Shown: positions 29,607-40,328 of the stretch, one piece after another
Layout: every line of letters begins with the position of its first letter
Numbering within the stretch: the first letter of the stretch is position 1
Source of the DNA: Dendrolimus kikuchii
Taxonomy: Eukaryota; Arthropoda; Insecta; Lepidoptera; Lasiocampidae
DNA: 64,000 bases
Direction of reading: 5' to 3'
NCBI GenBank assembly: GCA_019925095.2
Contig: CM034412.1
Location: 682,001 to 746,000 of the forward strand
Notes under the pieces: model-generated
Database searches by the model: none
Seen by the model: the letters and a program-made list of their open reading frames with translations, nothing else
What the model was told of the DNA's origin: nothing
Position numbers and translations under genes: made by a program

Positions 29607-29915
29607 CATACATACATACATACATAACTTCACGCCAGTTCCCTTGCGGGGTAGGCACGAACAACAGAGCGCCATTTAGGCTTATTCTTACACACCTCAC
29701 TTACTTCTTTGACATTCATAACTCTTGTCATGCACGCTCGTCTGTTCTTAAGGCTCCTAACATCACCTTCTGCTAGAACACGATCAATTTGATCATGGAA
29801 AGTGTGTCGTGGCCTTCCACGACTTCTGCATCTGTCCACTTTTGCATTGTATATCTGTTTATTCATTCTTTCATCATGCATTCTTTCTACATGTCCGAAC
29901 CACCGGAGCATTCCT
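29607..29915 (-). mobile_element. RTE-like LINE 3' end
   Basis: Open minus-strand frame GMLRWFGHVERMHDERMNKQ to AYPARELA plus (ATGT)n. Perfect 11 bp duplication TTCCAAAAGTA at 29596-29606 and 29916-29926. Confidence 0.96.
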
Positions 29916-29947
29916 TTCCAAAAGTAATTGTATATAATATCTACTTA

Positions 29948-30357
29948 TACAGCTGGGGAGTTTGTTGTTGTTTCTTCTTCATTAACAGCGACAAAACGGT
30001 GCGAAGCGGTGTGTATAGAATAGAAAGTAGATTTAAATTTTGACTTCTATTTTTTATATAGAGATTGCTTTAAGCCAACTCTCGCTTCCAAACGTGAACG
30101 TCAGGTACCTTAACACCAGACAGCAAGTGATATGTGCAAGAATGGGCCTTCTGGCTGCATTAGTGTATGTATATATATACACTATACTATAACTGGCGTG
30201 ACACTTATGTAATGTAGCCATATATATTTTTGCAAGCGATAATACAGCATAGTGTTTCAAAAATCCTATTATACTATTCTATTTTGGTCACTATTACATG
30301 TATGCATTTCAAAAACGTTCTTCAGTGGAACTTATTCTGAATAAGAACATTGAATTT
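29948..30357 (+). repeat. LINE-like (GAATTT) tail copy interrupted by scrambled RTE scraps
   Basis: 29948-30062 and 30270-30357 match 7835-8040 (GGGGAGTTTGTTG...GCGAAGCGGTGTGTATAG; GTTCTTCAGTGGAACTTATT). Between them, 30070-30210 holds out-of-order RTE pieces (CCAACTCTCGCTTCCAAACG, GCAAGAATGGGCCTTCTGGC, ACTGGCGTGACACTTATGTA), an old rearranged insertion. Confidence 0.55.
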
Positions 30358-30479
30358 CGTTTGTGTGCGTTGATTTTAATGAACGATTCTCTAATTAGGT
30401 AATTTATACACAGCGATTTAGGTGTGTAATTTCAAAACCTAGCAACAGTTTTTTTAAATGAATGTTTGTACATTGTACA

Positions 30480-30620
30480 AATCCATAGCCCGGATTGTTT
30501 GGAAGAGATCGCTCTAAAACGCTAGGAACGCCTATTGTTCCTGCCTCAACTGTTTAATGTGACTACTGTAAATTATTGATTTAATATGTATGTGGTGAAC
30601 AATAATGCGTTTTTATTCTA
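30480..30620 (+). repeat. GATCGC-hairpin tail, degenerate
   Basis: GGATTGTTTGGAAGAGATCGC then CGCTAGGAACGCCTATTG; related to 53065-53225. Confidence 0.45.
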
Positions 30621-30824
30621 TTCTCTTCTCTTTATTATATGCCTAGGCATTTACTAATGTATTGTGTTTGCCAAAACGTATAAAAACTGTATCAAAATAT
30701 AATGTTGCTTCTAATAATCCAATATGCTTAATAAATAGTTTTAAAATAGCATATTGTTGAAGTTCATGTAATATATTTCTTACAAAACACCTGCTAGGTT
30801 TTAAAATAGCACAGCTGAATTGTA

Positions 30825-31118
30825 AGAAAGGAGAAAGAACGATAATTCCTGTCAATGTGCAGCTTGTTTTAAGAAGCAACGAAACAACCCGTAGCCAGGT
30901 GGTAGGGCACTTGTCTGTCTAGACGGCCACCGCTCATCATCTAGAACTCTACGTATGCCACCATAATAACCTTATGCTATGTGCTCGGCATTAGTGGCTA
31001 AGTTAGTCTCCCTTTCGAGACGGGCAGCACTTCAATATCACCTTTGGTATTGCAAATATCTATGGGCGATGGTAACTTCTTGCCGCCAGCCTGTCTGCTG
31101 TATTCCAGTTATAAAATA
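30825..31118 (+). mobile_element. Rep340, very old copy
   Basis: Whole element recognisable at low identity: GGAGAAAGAACGATAATTCC, CAGGTGGTAGGGCACTTGTC, ACCTTTGGTATTGCAAATATC, GGGCGATGGTAACTTC and CAGCCTGTCTGCTG. Shows the family has been amplifying for a long time. Confidence 0.75.
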
Positions 31119-31347
31119 TAGGGTGACAGATAGAAACTGGTGAAAAAATAACACTATATTCTAACATAGTTACGTTTACATTAATGAATTCAATATTTAC
31201 CAAATTCAACCGGTAGCTTCTATGTGATAAATAAAGTATCTATTTTTTTATTAATCTTGGTTGGGCCCATTTGATTGATTTACTACCGCCTATGAATTTT
31301 GTAACTTAAGGGTGAGCCCCGAGAGATTGTATTTTTATGTATTATAT

Positions 31348-31669
31348 GTTTTTATTGCATGAGTTCAGTAGACAGGCATACGGCCCACCTGATGGAAAGC
31401 GGGTACTATCGTGGTCATTTGTTTGTATGTGTCGGGAAACGGTTCGTTACATCAATGTTGCTGCCCGGTCTCTTAGTCTGGAACGTGTGGAACTATAACA
31501 CTAATACCGAAACACAATTTAAGGTTGTTATGGCAGCATAATGTAGACCAGGGATGGCAGGTGTCCAGGCGGGTTATTACCCTACATCTGGCTGTGGGTT
31601 ATTTTGTCGCCTCTTAGGACAGGCCGACCGGCCGCAGGGAATGTAATCTTTCTCCGTTCGTGCACGGAT
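31348..31669 (-). mobile_element. Rep340, full length, diverged
   Basis: TTGCATGAGTTCAGTAGACA to CTCCGTTCGTGCACGGATT, with many substitutions in the central part. Confidence 0.85.
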
Positions 31670-31984
31670 TATACTCTGCGTTTTCCGCTACCTCTTATGA
31701 CTTTTACCGCACACAAATGTAACAATACGGTTGGGAATAGCCCCGCCACGGTACTAAACAGTCTATATTGACACACGGACTGAATGCACAACAATATAAA
31801 TTGATACCTTTTTCGTTTTCAATAATGTGTGCGTATCCTTATCAATAGGCTATCGTTACTCTCCTCTTTATCTACTTTATACACACTGTAACAAAAACCA
31901 TGTGTTTCCTTCTGAGATGTATGTATTGTATGTATAATTAACAAATATGAGTGACTTATTTGATTGTAAAGTGATTACAGAATG
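31670..31984. other. No gene recognised
   Basis: AT-rich unrepeated sequence. Confidence 0.3.
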
Positions 31985-32050
31985 TCGGCTTGAAACGGTT
32001 GGCCTTGTGGTAATTTTGTTTCACACGATGAGTAAGAGATCCCATGATAC
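31985..32050. repeat. Dispersed repeat, related to 15330-15445
   Basis: CGGCTTGAAACGGTTGGCCT and ACACGATGAGTAAGAGAT; followed by a C-run then T-run at 32056-32073. Confidence 0.45.
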
Positions 32051-32104
32051 CTCCCCCCCCCCCTTTTTTTTTAGATGACGCAGGGGGAATATATAATGTA
32101 ATAA

Positions 32105-32398
32105 ATCGTGGGTAGTGTAATGACTCGCGCACGCGTTCCAGGCTTAAAGGACGTGGGTTCGATCCTGGCCGGAACGCATGCACTTAGGCAGTTTTTCTAT
32201 CTAATATGTATTATATTGTCACAATTACCACGTGTTAACAAGGGTGATGAAAAACATTGTGGTGAAACCTGCACATCGAGATAACTGATATGTCAAACCT
32301 GCCAAGCCGCCTTGGACAAGCGTGGCGGGTACACTATCCGTTCCCCTGTAGTGGGAGGCCCAAGCCCAACAGTGGGACATTGATGGGTTGTTATTATA
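32105..32398 (+). mobile_element. tRNA-headed SINE type 1, full length
   Basis: Head TAGTGTAATGACTCGCGCAC and B box GTGGGTTCGATCCTGGCC form an RNA polymerase III promoter. Body: ACCACGTGTTAACAAGGGTG, CTGCACATCGAGATAACTG, GACAAGCGTGGCGGGTACAC and GCCCAACAGTGGGACATTGA. Best reference copy in the window. Confidence 0.85.
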
Positions 32399-32744
32399 GG
32401 GGGAATATCTTTTCTTGGGACACCATCCTCGGGATTGAGGTGGAAGGCTCGCCGAGGGATGTGTGGGACTCCTGATCGGCCGTATGCCCGTGGCCTCCGA
32501 GCGGATGGACGGGGGATGGTCGACCGCCAGACTCCCCACTAAACCTAACCTGCGCCCCTCTCCTATGCGTAGGTATTTCATCTGTGTTACCCCTACGCTT
32601 GGCTCTCACTCGGGGCACCCTCGTAGAAACCCATCTGTTGGTAAAGAGGGTACTCTCTTCACCAACAGGGGAGAAAGTTCACAGGATTCATTTCCTCCAC
32701 TCCCTCTATTGTATCTTTCCTATTTTATCATCACTATGCCATCC
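32399..32744. other. GC-rich unassigned block
   Basis: GGGGGAATATC... to ATCACTATGCC is GC-rich and lacks stops in some frames, but both-strand frames are equally open, so composition alone explains them. It may be the 3' untranslated end of an R1-like LINE. Confidence 0.35.
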
Positions 32745-33226
32745 TAAAGACTGCCAACATGTTGGCTACGCTCCTGGTGTTGCAAATGGCTATAGACAAT
32801 GGTAACTTTTTATTGCTGAAGCACAGCAAGCAGGCTGATGGCCCAACTGTGATGGAATGTTGTTACCTTTTATCTGTGCAGGAACGGAGACAGAATACAA
32901 TTTCCTGCGGCCGGGCGGCCTGCCGTAAGAGGCGACAAAACAACCCACAGCCAGGTGGTAGGGTATTTACCGGACTGGATGGCTACCACCCCTGGTCTAA
33001 AGTGTGTCGCCATAACAACCTTGAGTTGTCTTCCGGCATTAGTGACTAATGCCGGAACACAACTCAAAGATATTACGGCGGCATACTCTAGACCAAGGTC
33101 TACCACCTGGCTGTAGGCCGTTTTGTATTCCTGTAGGAAATAGTATTCTTTTTCTTTTCCTGCACTGATGAAACTACTTTCCATCAGATAGGTCGTCTGT
33201 CTGTTTGTCAACGTCTTAACAAAAAA
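32745..33226. mobile_element. Composite of inverted Rep340 pieces
   Basis: Order: + tail piece (32757-32800), - tail piece (32806-32868), + head half (32872-33046), - head half (33046-33172), + tail end (33172-33226, CCATCAGATAGGTCGTCTG...AACAAAAAAA). The centre at 33046 reads GGCATTAGTGACTAATGCCG, a palindrome joining two head halves back to back. Confidence 0.8.
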
Positions 33227-34229
33227 ATAAACCTAAAATGTATTTTAGTTTTTCCATCAAAACATATTCTAATTACAAGACCAAACAAACCATTAACACT
33301 TATCAAGCGTGGTCCTTCTGTACACAACATTCCCGTGAAGTGGGGTGACGATGGGAGGAGGAGGGGGCGCGCTCGAGGGGTCCAAGGGACGTTAGGTGTT
33401 GGAATAAGAAAACGTATTTGCTGCCCGGACCACTTGCGTTCAGTAACTTTATACCTAAACCACCGCAGGGCTGACACGTTCTACCTTTCAGTTTTCTACC
33501 TAACGGAACACATAATTTTAATTTTAAAACGGTTATATAGACGGCTAAGTATTTTAATCATTAGTTCTGGACTTATTAGACGTGCGTAGCCATTTAGAAA
33601 AAAAAAACAAATTTAGAACCCTCGTCCATCTTTGTATGTAACTAATGTTTTTTTTATGTATAGAATTTTAAATAGGAAGGTTAAATATATAATTATAATA
33701 GTGAAGTAAGATTAGAAATTAGGGGTTGTCACACGTAACTGACTTTTGGAAAATAGCGAAACGTCAATCAGAAGTCAACTTTTTTTTTAAATTTATGGCT
33801 TGGCTACTAGGTCTTTAAGCCAGGCGCAGTTGTATTGTAGGCTACAATCCACACCATCCAACGGAGTTCTTGTGAACACTCGAAAGGCCACATTTGACTA
33901 TACAGTTCACATTTCTCACAAAACACATAATTACTACTCAAAAGCTATCAATATCCTACAACTATTGTTCATTTTAGAGTGATTTTACACATTTTTAGAA
34001 AATAAAACTGCACAGCACAACGTCCCCTTTCAGTTCCCGCCAAAAACTCAAGTCAACTTTTAGGAATTCGTAATTATAAGATATTTGCTTCCAAGAGCGT
34101 GTAAATTGTGCCACCAGAACTACCACATAACAGATAATCTACCACCCGCCATATAATTTTTATATTATGAAATCAGGTTGTGAAGCTTCACCACTTTTTT
34201 AAAATATGGGTGTTTTCAATTATAGTATA
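33227..34229. other. About 1 kb with no supported gene
   Basis: 33335-33440 is purine- and GC-rich (GGGAGGAGGAGGGGGCGCG). The remainder is AT-rich. No repeats shared with the rest of the window; a candidate stretch of single-copy host DNA. Confidence 0.35.
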
Positions 34230-34560
34230 GAATAGTATAGATAACACTTTATTGCTCGCCATATATTTTACATACATACATAACTTCACGCCAGTTCCCT
34301 TGCGGGGTAGGCACGAACAACAGAGTGCCATTTAGGCTTATTCTTACACACCTCACTTGCCTCTTTGACATTCATAACTCTTGTCATGCAAGCTCGTCTG
34401 TTCTTAAGGCTCCTGACATCACCTTCTGCTGGTACACGATCATATATTTTAAATTTCAGAAATACACAATTACAATATTGTCATGGTAGAAACAATAGGC
34501 GGCCTTATCGCTTAACGCAATCTCTTCCAGGCAACCTAACTTACGGAATAATTTAACCTA
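34230..34560 (-). repeat. GATCGC-hairpin tail copy split by an RTE insertion
   Basis: Left part 34230-34270 (AGATAACACTTTATTGCTCG) and right part 34441-34560 (AGGCGGCCTTATCGCTTAAC, CCAGGCAACCTAACT) match 4258-4410. Confidence 0.65.
34271..34440 (-). mobile_element. RTE-like LINE 3' end
   Basis: ATGT tail to ACCTTCTGCTGGTACACGAT. Perfect 11 bp duplication CATATATTTTA at 34260-34270 and 34441-34451. Confidence 0.96.
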
Positions 34561-34721
34561 ATCTGGCGTTGTAGGTGGTGCAGATCATTAAGTAGGATCT
34601 AAGTAATGGCAACTTTGAATCATAAACAAAGAATAACAAAAAAAATACAGTCATCCATTAAAATGTACTTCTGAAACTGATTGATTTTTCTTAAATCATA
34701 TATCACTATTCCTATATAGGT

Positions 34722-35018
34722 AGGTAGTAGTAGGCATTCCTGTCTGGATGGCTATCACCCCTAGTCAACAATATTTCGCCATAACAACCTTGAGGTGTGT
34801 TCTGGCATTAGTGGCCAGGTTCCAGTCTCCCTTTAGACATTAGCAACACCAGTGATGCTGCCAATGCGCCACCTTTAAGGAGAAACTGGAACCTGGCCAC
34901 TAATGCCGGAACACCACTCAAAAGTTGTTACGGCAGCATACTCTAGACCAGGGGTGGTAGTCATCCAGTCGGGCTAATGCCCTACCACCTGGCTGTGGGT
35001 TGTTTAGTCGCCTTTTAC
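34722..35018. mobile_element. Foldback Rep340 (two inverted halves)
   Basis: 34722-34838 is in + orientation (CATAACAACCTTGAG to CCAGTCTCCCTTTAG) and 34839-35018 in - orientation (ACATTAGCAACACC to CTGTGGGTTGTTTAGTCGCC). Flanked by the 27 bp near-repeat AACTTA.GGAATAATTTAACC at about 34538 and 35039. Confidence 0.8.
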
Positions 35019-35173
35019 CGGAGGAATTAGTATTTAGTAACTTAAGGAATAATTTAACCTAATCTGGTAATATAAGAAAATTGTATACATCCTTACGGTT
35101 CTATAGCCAAATGAAAAACAAAAAAGATTTTTATCTACGGTACCGATCATAGTTTGTGCAGTGCTATCCACTT

Positions 35174-35299
35174 ACATACATGCATACGTAACTTCACGCC
35201 AGTACCCTTGCGGGGTAGGCACGAACAACAGAACGCCATTTAGGCTTATTCTTACACACCTCACTTGCTTCTTTGACATTCATAACTCTTGTCACGCAC
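35174..35299 (-). mobile_element. RTE-like LINE, 126 bp 3' end
   Basis: ATGCATACGTAACTTCACGC (mutated tail) to CTCTTGTCACGCAC. Perfect 11 bp duplication GCTATCCACTT at 35163-35173 and 35300-35310. Confidence 0.96.
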
Positions 35300-35335
35300 G
35301 CTATCCACTTGCTATATTAATTTGGACTGTCTTTC

Positions 35336-35645
35336 TTTTTTATTGCAAGAGATCAGCAGACAGGCAGACGGCCCACTTGATGGAAAGCGGTTACCATCGC
35401 CTATGGACATTTGTAACACCAAAGGTGCTACAAATGCGCTGTTGCTCTCTTAAGGAACACTGGAACCTGGTCACTAATGCCGGAACACAACTTAAGGTTA
35501 TTATGGCGACATACTCTAGACCAGAGGTGGTAGCCATCCAGTCGGGCAAATGCCCTACCACCTGGCTGTGGGTTGTTTAGTCGCCTCTTACGACAGGCCG
35601 CCCGGCCGCAGGAAATTGTATTCTTTCTCCGTTTCTGCACGGATA
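35336..35645 (-). mobile_element. Rep340, full length
   Basis: ATTGCAAGAGATCAGCAGAC to CTCCGTTTCTGCACGGATA. It faces the copy at 35754 head to head. Confidence 0.93.
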
Positions 35646-35753
35646 AAATCTCTACAATTATCTTTGCAATTATCATCAATATTTAATTTTAACACTCGTT
35701 CTTTATATCATATATTCATATATTTTTGTGTTTTGTTTGATTTTTATAAAAAA

Positions 35754-36076
35754 TTATCCGTGCAGGAACGGAGAAAGAATAAAATTTTCCTGCGGCCAGG
35801 CGGCCTGTTGTAAGAGGCGACAAAACGACCCACTGCCAGGTGGTAGGGCATTTGCCCGACTGAATGGCTACCACCCCTGGTCTAAAGTACGTCGCCATAA
35901 CAACCATGAGTTGTGTTCTGGCATTAGTGACCAGGTTCCAGTCTCCCTTAAGAGAGCAGCAGCGCATTTGTAGCACCTTTGATGTTGCAAATGTCTATAG
36001 GCGATGGTAACCGCTTTTCATTAAGTGGGCCGTCTGCCTGTTTGCTGAACTCATGCAATAAAAAAAATAAAAAAAA
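35754..36076 (+). mobile_element. Rep340, full length
   Basis: ATCCGTGCAGGAACGGAGAAA to CTCATGCAATAAAAAAAAT. With 35336-35645 it makes a large inverted repeat with a 108 bp spacer. Confidence 0.93.
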
Positions 36077-36327
36077 CAATAATGACTATTGCATTATATT
36101 GTTCTGATGTATTCCACCCTTAAAGAAACTAAATACAACGTGTGCCAACCCTGGGACGTCCATCAATGGCTCTCACCTAAGTATATCAAATGAATTGTAA
36201 ATGAAATCAGCGGCGAGTGCGGCGCGGTTTATCGCGCCATACGACTCCCAGCGAGGACCAGTCGCTGTCCACAGCCGACACGGTTTTTTAAATGCGAAAC
36301 TACCCTCAAGATTTTTTAACTTTTTTA

Positions 36328-36591
36328 TCCTGTCGTAAGAGGCGACTTAACAACCCACAGCCAGGTGGTAAGGCATTTGCCCGACTGGATGGCTACCACC
36401 CCTAGTCTACAATATGTCGCCATAACAACCTTGGGTTGTGTTTTGGGTTTAGTGACCAGGTTCCAGTCTACCTTAAGAGAGTAGCAGCGCATTTGTAGCA
36501 ACTTTGGTGTTGTAAATATCCATAGGCGATGGTAACCGCTTTCCATCAAGTGGGCCGTCTGCCTGTCTGCTGATCTCCTGCAATAAAAAAA
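36328..36591 (+). mobile_element. Rep340, 5'-truncated
   Basis: Starts at CCTGTCGTAAGAGGCGACTT, ends CTCCTGCAATAAAAAAA. Confidence 0.92.
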
Positions 36592-36821
36592 GAATTCAAA
36601 AGGAACATTACAGTAAACCACAGAGCAGTAGTATTTGCGTAGAAATCTTGAGAAAATTAATATACTAGCAAACTATTTGTTAAAAATTAGTTCATTTAGT
36701 ATTAAAACCCTCTGCAGAAACATGCTTACATTCTTCATTAAAACTTCACTACACAGTAAATATATATGTTACAGCCAAAGTAATAAATCCGGATATTATA
36801 TATATTATCTAGCCATTATTT

Positions 36822-37331
36822 AGAAGGCCCAGCTTGCCATACACAACGCGGTGCCGGTACCTACACTCATGTATGGAAGCGAGAGTTGGGTATGAAAGAG
36901 AGAGCATGAAAGTAGAGTGAACGCGGTCGAGATGCGAGCACTGCGCAAAATCCGCGGAGTGACGCTCGCGGACCGCGTTCGTAATACCGAAGTAAGAAAG
37001 AGAGTTGGTCTGAAAGAGAGTGTCGGGGTGAAGGTAAGGAAAGGAATGCTCCGGTGGTTTGGGCATGTCTAAAGAATGACTAAACAGATATACAATGCAA
37101 AAGTGGATGGATGCAGAAGTCGTAGAAGGCCATGACACACCTTCCATGATCAAATTGATCGTGTACTAGCAGAAGGTGATGTCAGGAGCCTTAAGAACAG
37201 ACGAGCGTGCATGACAAGAGCTATGAATGTCAAAGAAGCATGTGAGGTGTGTAAGAATAAGCCTGAATGGCGCTCTGTTGTTCGTGCCTACCCCGCAAGG
37301 GTATTGGCGTGAAGCTATGTATGTATGTATT
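36822..37331 (+). mobile_element. RTE-like LINE 3' end (510 bp)
   Basis: From AGAAGGCCCAGCTTGCCATA through the ESWV, ALRKIRGVTLADRVRN and RWFGHV blocks to the ATGT tail. One base lost in GTATGAAAGAGA shifts the frame, and the HDERM segment is absent. Flanks share only TATTTA. Confidence 0.92.
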
Positions 37332-37847
37332 TATAATGTCCACTCAATTTAGATAAAGTGATAATTGACACAGAATTAATCACATCAACTAGCAATTTTA
37401 TATAATATCTTCGAAGACTTGGATAATGTAATAAAACAAGTAGGTATAGGTAAAGATTATAAAATTATATTTCAATTTGCCTAAGAATTAAAATAACATA
37501 GTCATAGATAATAATTCTACGTTAATTAACATTGCTATAAAGTTATTTAACTTTAATTTATAAAGTAAACTTAAAGCTCACTAGCCATAAAACAAAATTT
37601 AAAAAAAAAACAGAGATCAATACAAGCATTTGGTATCACTCTTTAAAGACTACAATAATAAAATATTTAAAATGAACTGATATGAATTAAGTGGGTCGTA
37701 ATTATTATTTATTCTTACAAGCCGGGTGAAGAGCGGGAGGGGTAGCAAGTCAGTTAGACCGTATTTATTACTTTGGCTAACTTTGAGCCGCTATTATAAA
37801 TAATATCCGGATAAAGTGATTAATTTATCACATTGTCTAGTTAATTT
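37332..37847. other. No gene recognised
   Basis: AT-rich unrepeated sequence. Confidence 0.3.
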
Positions 37848-38167
37848 ATCCGTGCAGGAACGGAGAAAGAATACAATTTCCTGCGTTGGGGCGGCCTGTC
37901 GTAAGAGGCGACTTAACAACCCACAGCCAGGTGGTAGGGCATTTGCCCGACTGGATGGCTACCACCCCTGGTCTAGAATATGTCGCCATAACCACCTTGA
38001 GTTATGTTTTGGGATTAGTGACCAGGTTCTAGTCTACCTTAAGAAAGCAGCAGCGCATTTGTAGCACCTTTGCTGTTGCAAATGTCCATAGGCGATGGTA
38101 ACCGCTTTCCATCAAGTGGGCCGTGTGCCTGTCTACAGATCTCCAGCAATAAAAAAAATAAAAAAAA
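37848..38167 (+). mobile_element. Rep340, full length
   Basis: ATCCGTGCAGGAACGGAGAA to CTCCAGCAATAAAAAAAATA. Confidence 0.93.
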
Positions 38168-38420
38168 TGCTATTATATATAATGACCAGTTATTATGTGT
38201 AATAGCTATTTAATCACTATGACTGTAACATATACACTGAACTATAAAATTCACTTACGAAAGTAAGTCAGAAATTATTCATGCAATAAAGCGTAGCGTA
38301 ACTCGTAGCAGCATAGACTACGTCGTAGCAAGGACAAAATAAAAAATGAAATTGTCTACAACGGCTTAAGAGATTCGTTGAATGTTACGAAGTATTTGAA
38401 TTGAATAAGTTTTTTAAATC

Positions 38421-38729
38421 ATACATACATACATACATACATAACTTCACGCCAGTTCCCTTGCGGGGTAGGCACAAACAATAGAGTGCCATTTAGGCTT
38501 ATTCTTACACACCTCACTTGCCTCTTTGACATTCATAACTCTTGTCATGCAAGTTCGTCTGTTCTTAAGGCTCCTGACATCACCTTCTGCTAGTACACGA
38601 TCAATTTGATCATGGAAGGTGTGTCGTGGCCTTCCACGACTTCTGCATCCATCCACTTTTGCATTGTATATCTGTTTAGTCATTCTTTCATCATGCATTC
38701 TTTCCACATGCCCGAACCACCGGAGCATA
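38421..38729 (-). mobile_element. RTE-like LINE 3' end
   Basis: Open minus frame MLRWFGHVERMHDERMTKQI to AYPARELA with (ATGT)n. TTTTTTAAATCAT precedes the tail and recurs at about 38765-38777, some 35 bp beyond the 5' end, so the junction is rearranged. Confidence 0.92.
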
Positions 38730-38791
38730 AAGATATTATTTAAATTAAATTTAAGTAAATTTAAATTTTTTAAATCATAAAGATATTATTA

Positions 38792-39130
38792 TCTATACTA
38801 TATAATATTATAAAGCTGAAGAGTTTGTTTGTTTGAACGCGCTAATCTCAGGAACCGCTAGTCCGATTTGAAAAATTCTTTCAGTGTTGAATAGTACATT
38901 TATCTAGGAAGGCTATAGGCTATATTATATTTTCAAAAAAATTAGGGATCCTTACTAAAAGTCCAATAATGTAACCCAAGGTGTAAAAAAAATGACCCGA
39001 AACAATACCCTTACACGGCGTGCGCTGCGAAAACTATTGATTTTAGAACAAAACAATGTACTAACACTTTGCAGAACATATAATTGTCTGCAAAAAATAT
39101 CGCGTAACAATATATCTAACTATTGTAGTT
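38792..39130 (+). mobile_element. Helitron-A, long variant
   Basis: TCTATACTATATAATATTAT and the family start AGCTGAAGAGTTTGTTTG, then family-specific sequence diverging after GCTATAGGCTATAT. The right boundary is unclear; sequence to about 39340 may belong to it. Confidence 0.6.
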
Positions 39131-39173
39131 ATCTCACAATAAGTGTTTTCTTTTATGTTTTAAAATAATTAAA

Positions 39174-39311
39174 ATGCCGTCGCTTCAAAACCTTCGTATT
39201 AATTCTTATCAAAATAAATTACTCTATATTCAAGACGAATTTAATACCTTTCTAGAACTTTTTGAATTATTCAATTCGGACGTTTCATTCAAAAGATATC
39301 GCGATATTTAA
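39174..39311 (+). other. Unidentified 45-codon open frame beside Helitron
   Basis: ATG at 39174 opens MPSLQNLRINSYQNKLLYIQ... and stops at 39309-39311. It lies between two Helitron-A copies, so it might be the start of a captured or autonomous Helitron protein. I do not recognise it. Confidence 0.25.
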
Positions 39312-39337
39312 ACTGTAAGTATTAGTGTTGTAGCCAA

Positions 39338-39556
39338 ATATACTAATATTGTTTGATTGAACGCGCTAATCTCAGGAACTACTGGTCTGATTTGAAAAAT
39401 TCTTTCAGTATTGGATAGCCCATTTATCGAGGAAGGCTATAGGCTATATATCATCACGCTAAGACCAATAGGAACGGAGCAGCAATGAAAAATGTTTCAA
39501 AATGGGGGGGGCTTTGAAAACAACTTCCACGCGGACGGCCTCGCGGGCACAGCTAG
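39338..39556 (+). mobile_element. Helitron-A
   Basis: Slightly 5'-degenerate start, then AACGCGCTAATCTCAGGAAC, ATATATCATCACGCTAAGAC, and the 3' end TCGCGGGCACAGCTAG before T. Confidence 0.8.
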
Positions 39557-39900
39557 TAGCTATATAATTTTAAAACCTGGCAACTGACATAAGTTTTACC
39601 TAAATTTGTAATTAATAAGATGTGTAGTGTATATTAATTTTAAGACTTTATTTGCTTATTGTTTCAGGTAAATTCACTTGGAGTGCTCGTCTACTTTTAA
39701 CACGGTATGTCCGCACCCATAGATTTTAAGGAACAATCAACTTAACGGTCAATTAAATATGCCATAAAAAAATCTAATGATAATAGGCACATTTAATAAT
39801 AAATATATTTTTTATATTGATTTATTTAGTTTATTTGGGAAATACACAATAATATCAAACTAAAACTAATTATAATATAATTAAATACTAAAAATTGACT

Positions 39901-40070
39901 AAACTATAAAATAAATATTTAAACTATAACAAGAAAATACAAGAACACATAATAATAATAAGACAGTAAACGTTCCCTATTGTTAAAATTACCACGTGCT
40001 AACAACGGTGAAGGAAAACATCGTTATGAAATCCGCACATCGAGGTAACCGATATGCCAAACCTGCCAAG
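39901..40070 (+). repeat. Left arm of long inverted repeat
   Basis: AAACTATAAAATAAATATTT through AGACAGTAAACGTTCCCTAT and into the SINE segment ACCACGTGCTAACAACGG. Mirrored at 40225-40384 plus 40719-40759. Confidence 0.85.
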
Positions 40071-40158
40071 CTGTCTTCGACAAGCTTGGCGGGTACACTA
40101 TCCGTTACCCTATAATGGGAGGCCCGAGCCCAGCAGTGGGATATTTATGGGCTGTTAT
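39989..40158 (+). mobile_element. SINE type 1 body
   Basis: ACCACGTGCTAACAACGGTG to GCCCAGCAGTGGGATATTTA; the tRNA-like head is missing. Confidence 0.8.
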
Positions 40159-40191
40159 AATTATACAAACGTTCCCTTGCTGGGTTCAGGT

Positions 40192-40328
40192 CTCCTATTG
40201 ATAAGGAGGCGGACAGCATACCCGCCATGCATATACAAAGCATGTTGGCGGCTTTGTCACATAGGGTATCTCGATGTGCAGGTTATATCACGATGTTTTC
40301 CTTCACCGTTGTTAGCACGTGGTCATTT
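40192..40328 (-). mobile_element. SINE type 1 body, inverted
   Basis: Minus strand ACCACGTGCTAACAACGGTG to a diverged end; inverted relative to 39989-40158. Confidence 0.75.

Noticed and set aside
38421..38780. TTTTTTAAATCAT as a 13 bp target duplication of the 38.4 kb RTE copy
   Set aside because: The second occurrence lies about 35 bp beyond the element's 5' end with unrelated sequence between, so the insertion boundary is not clean.
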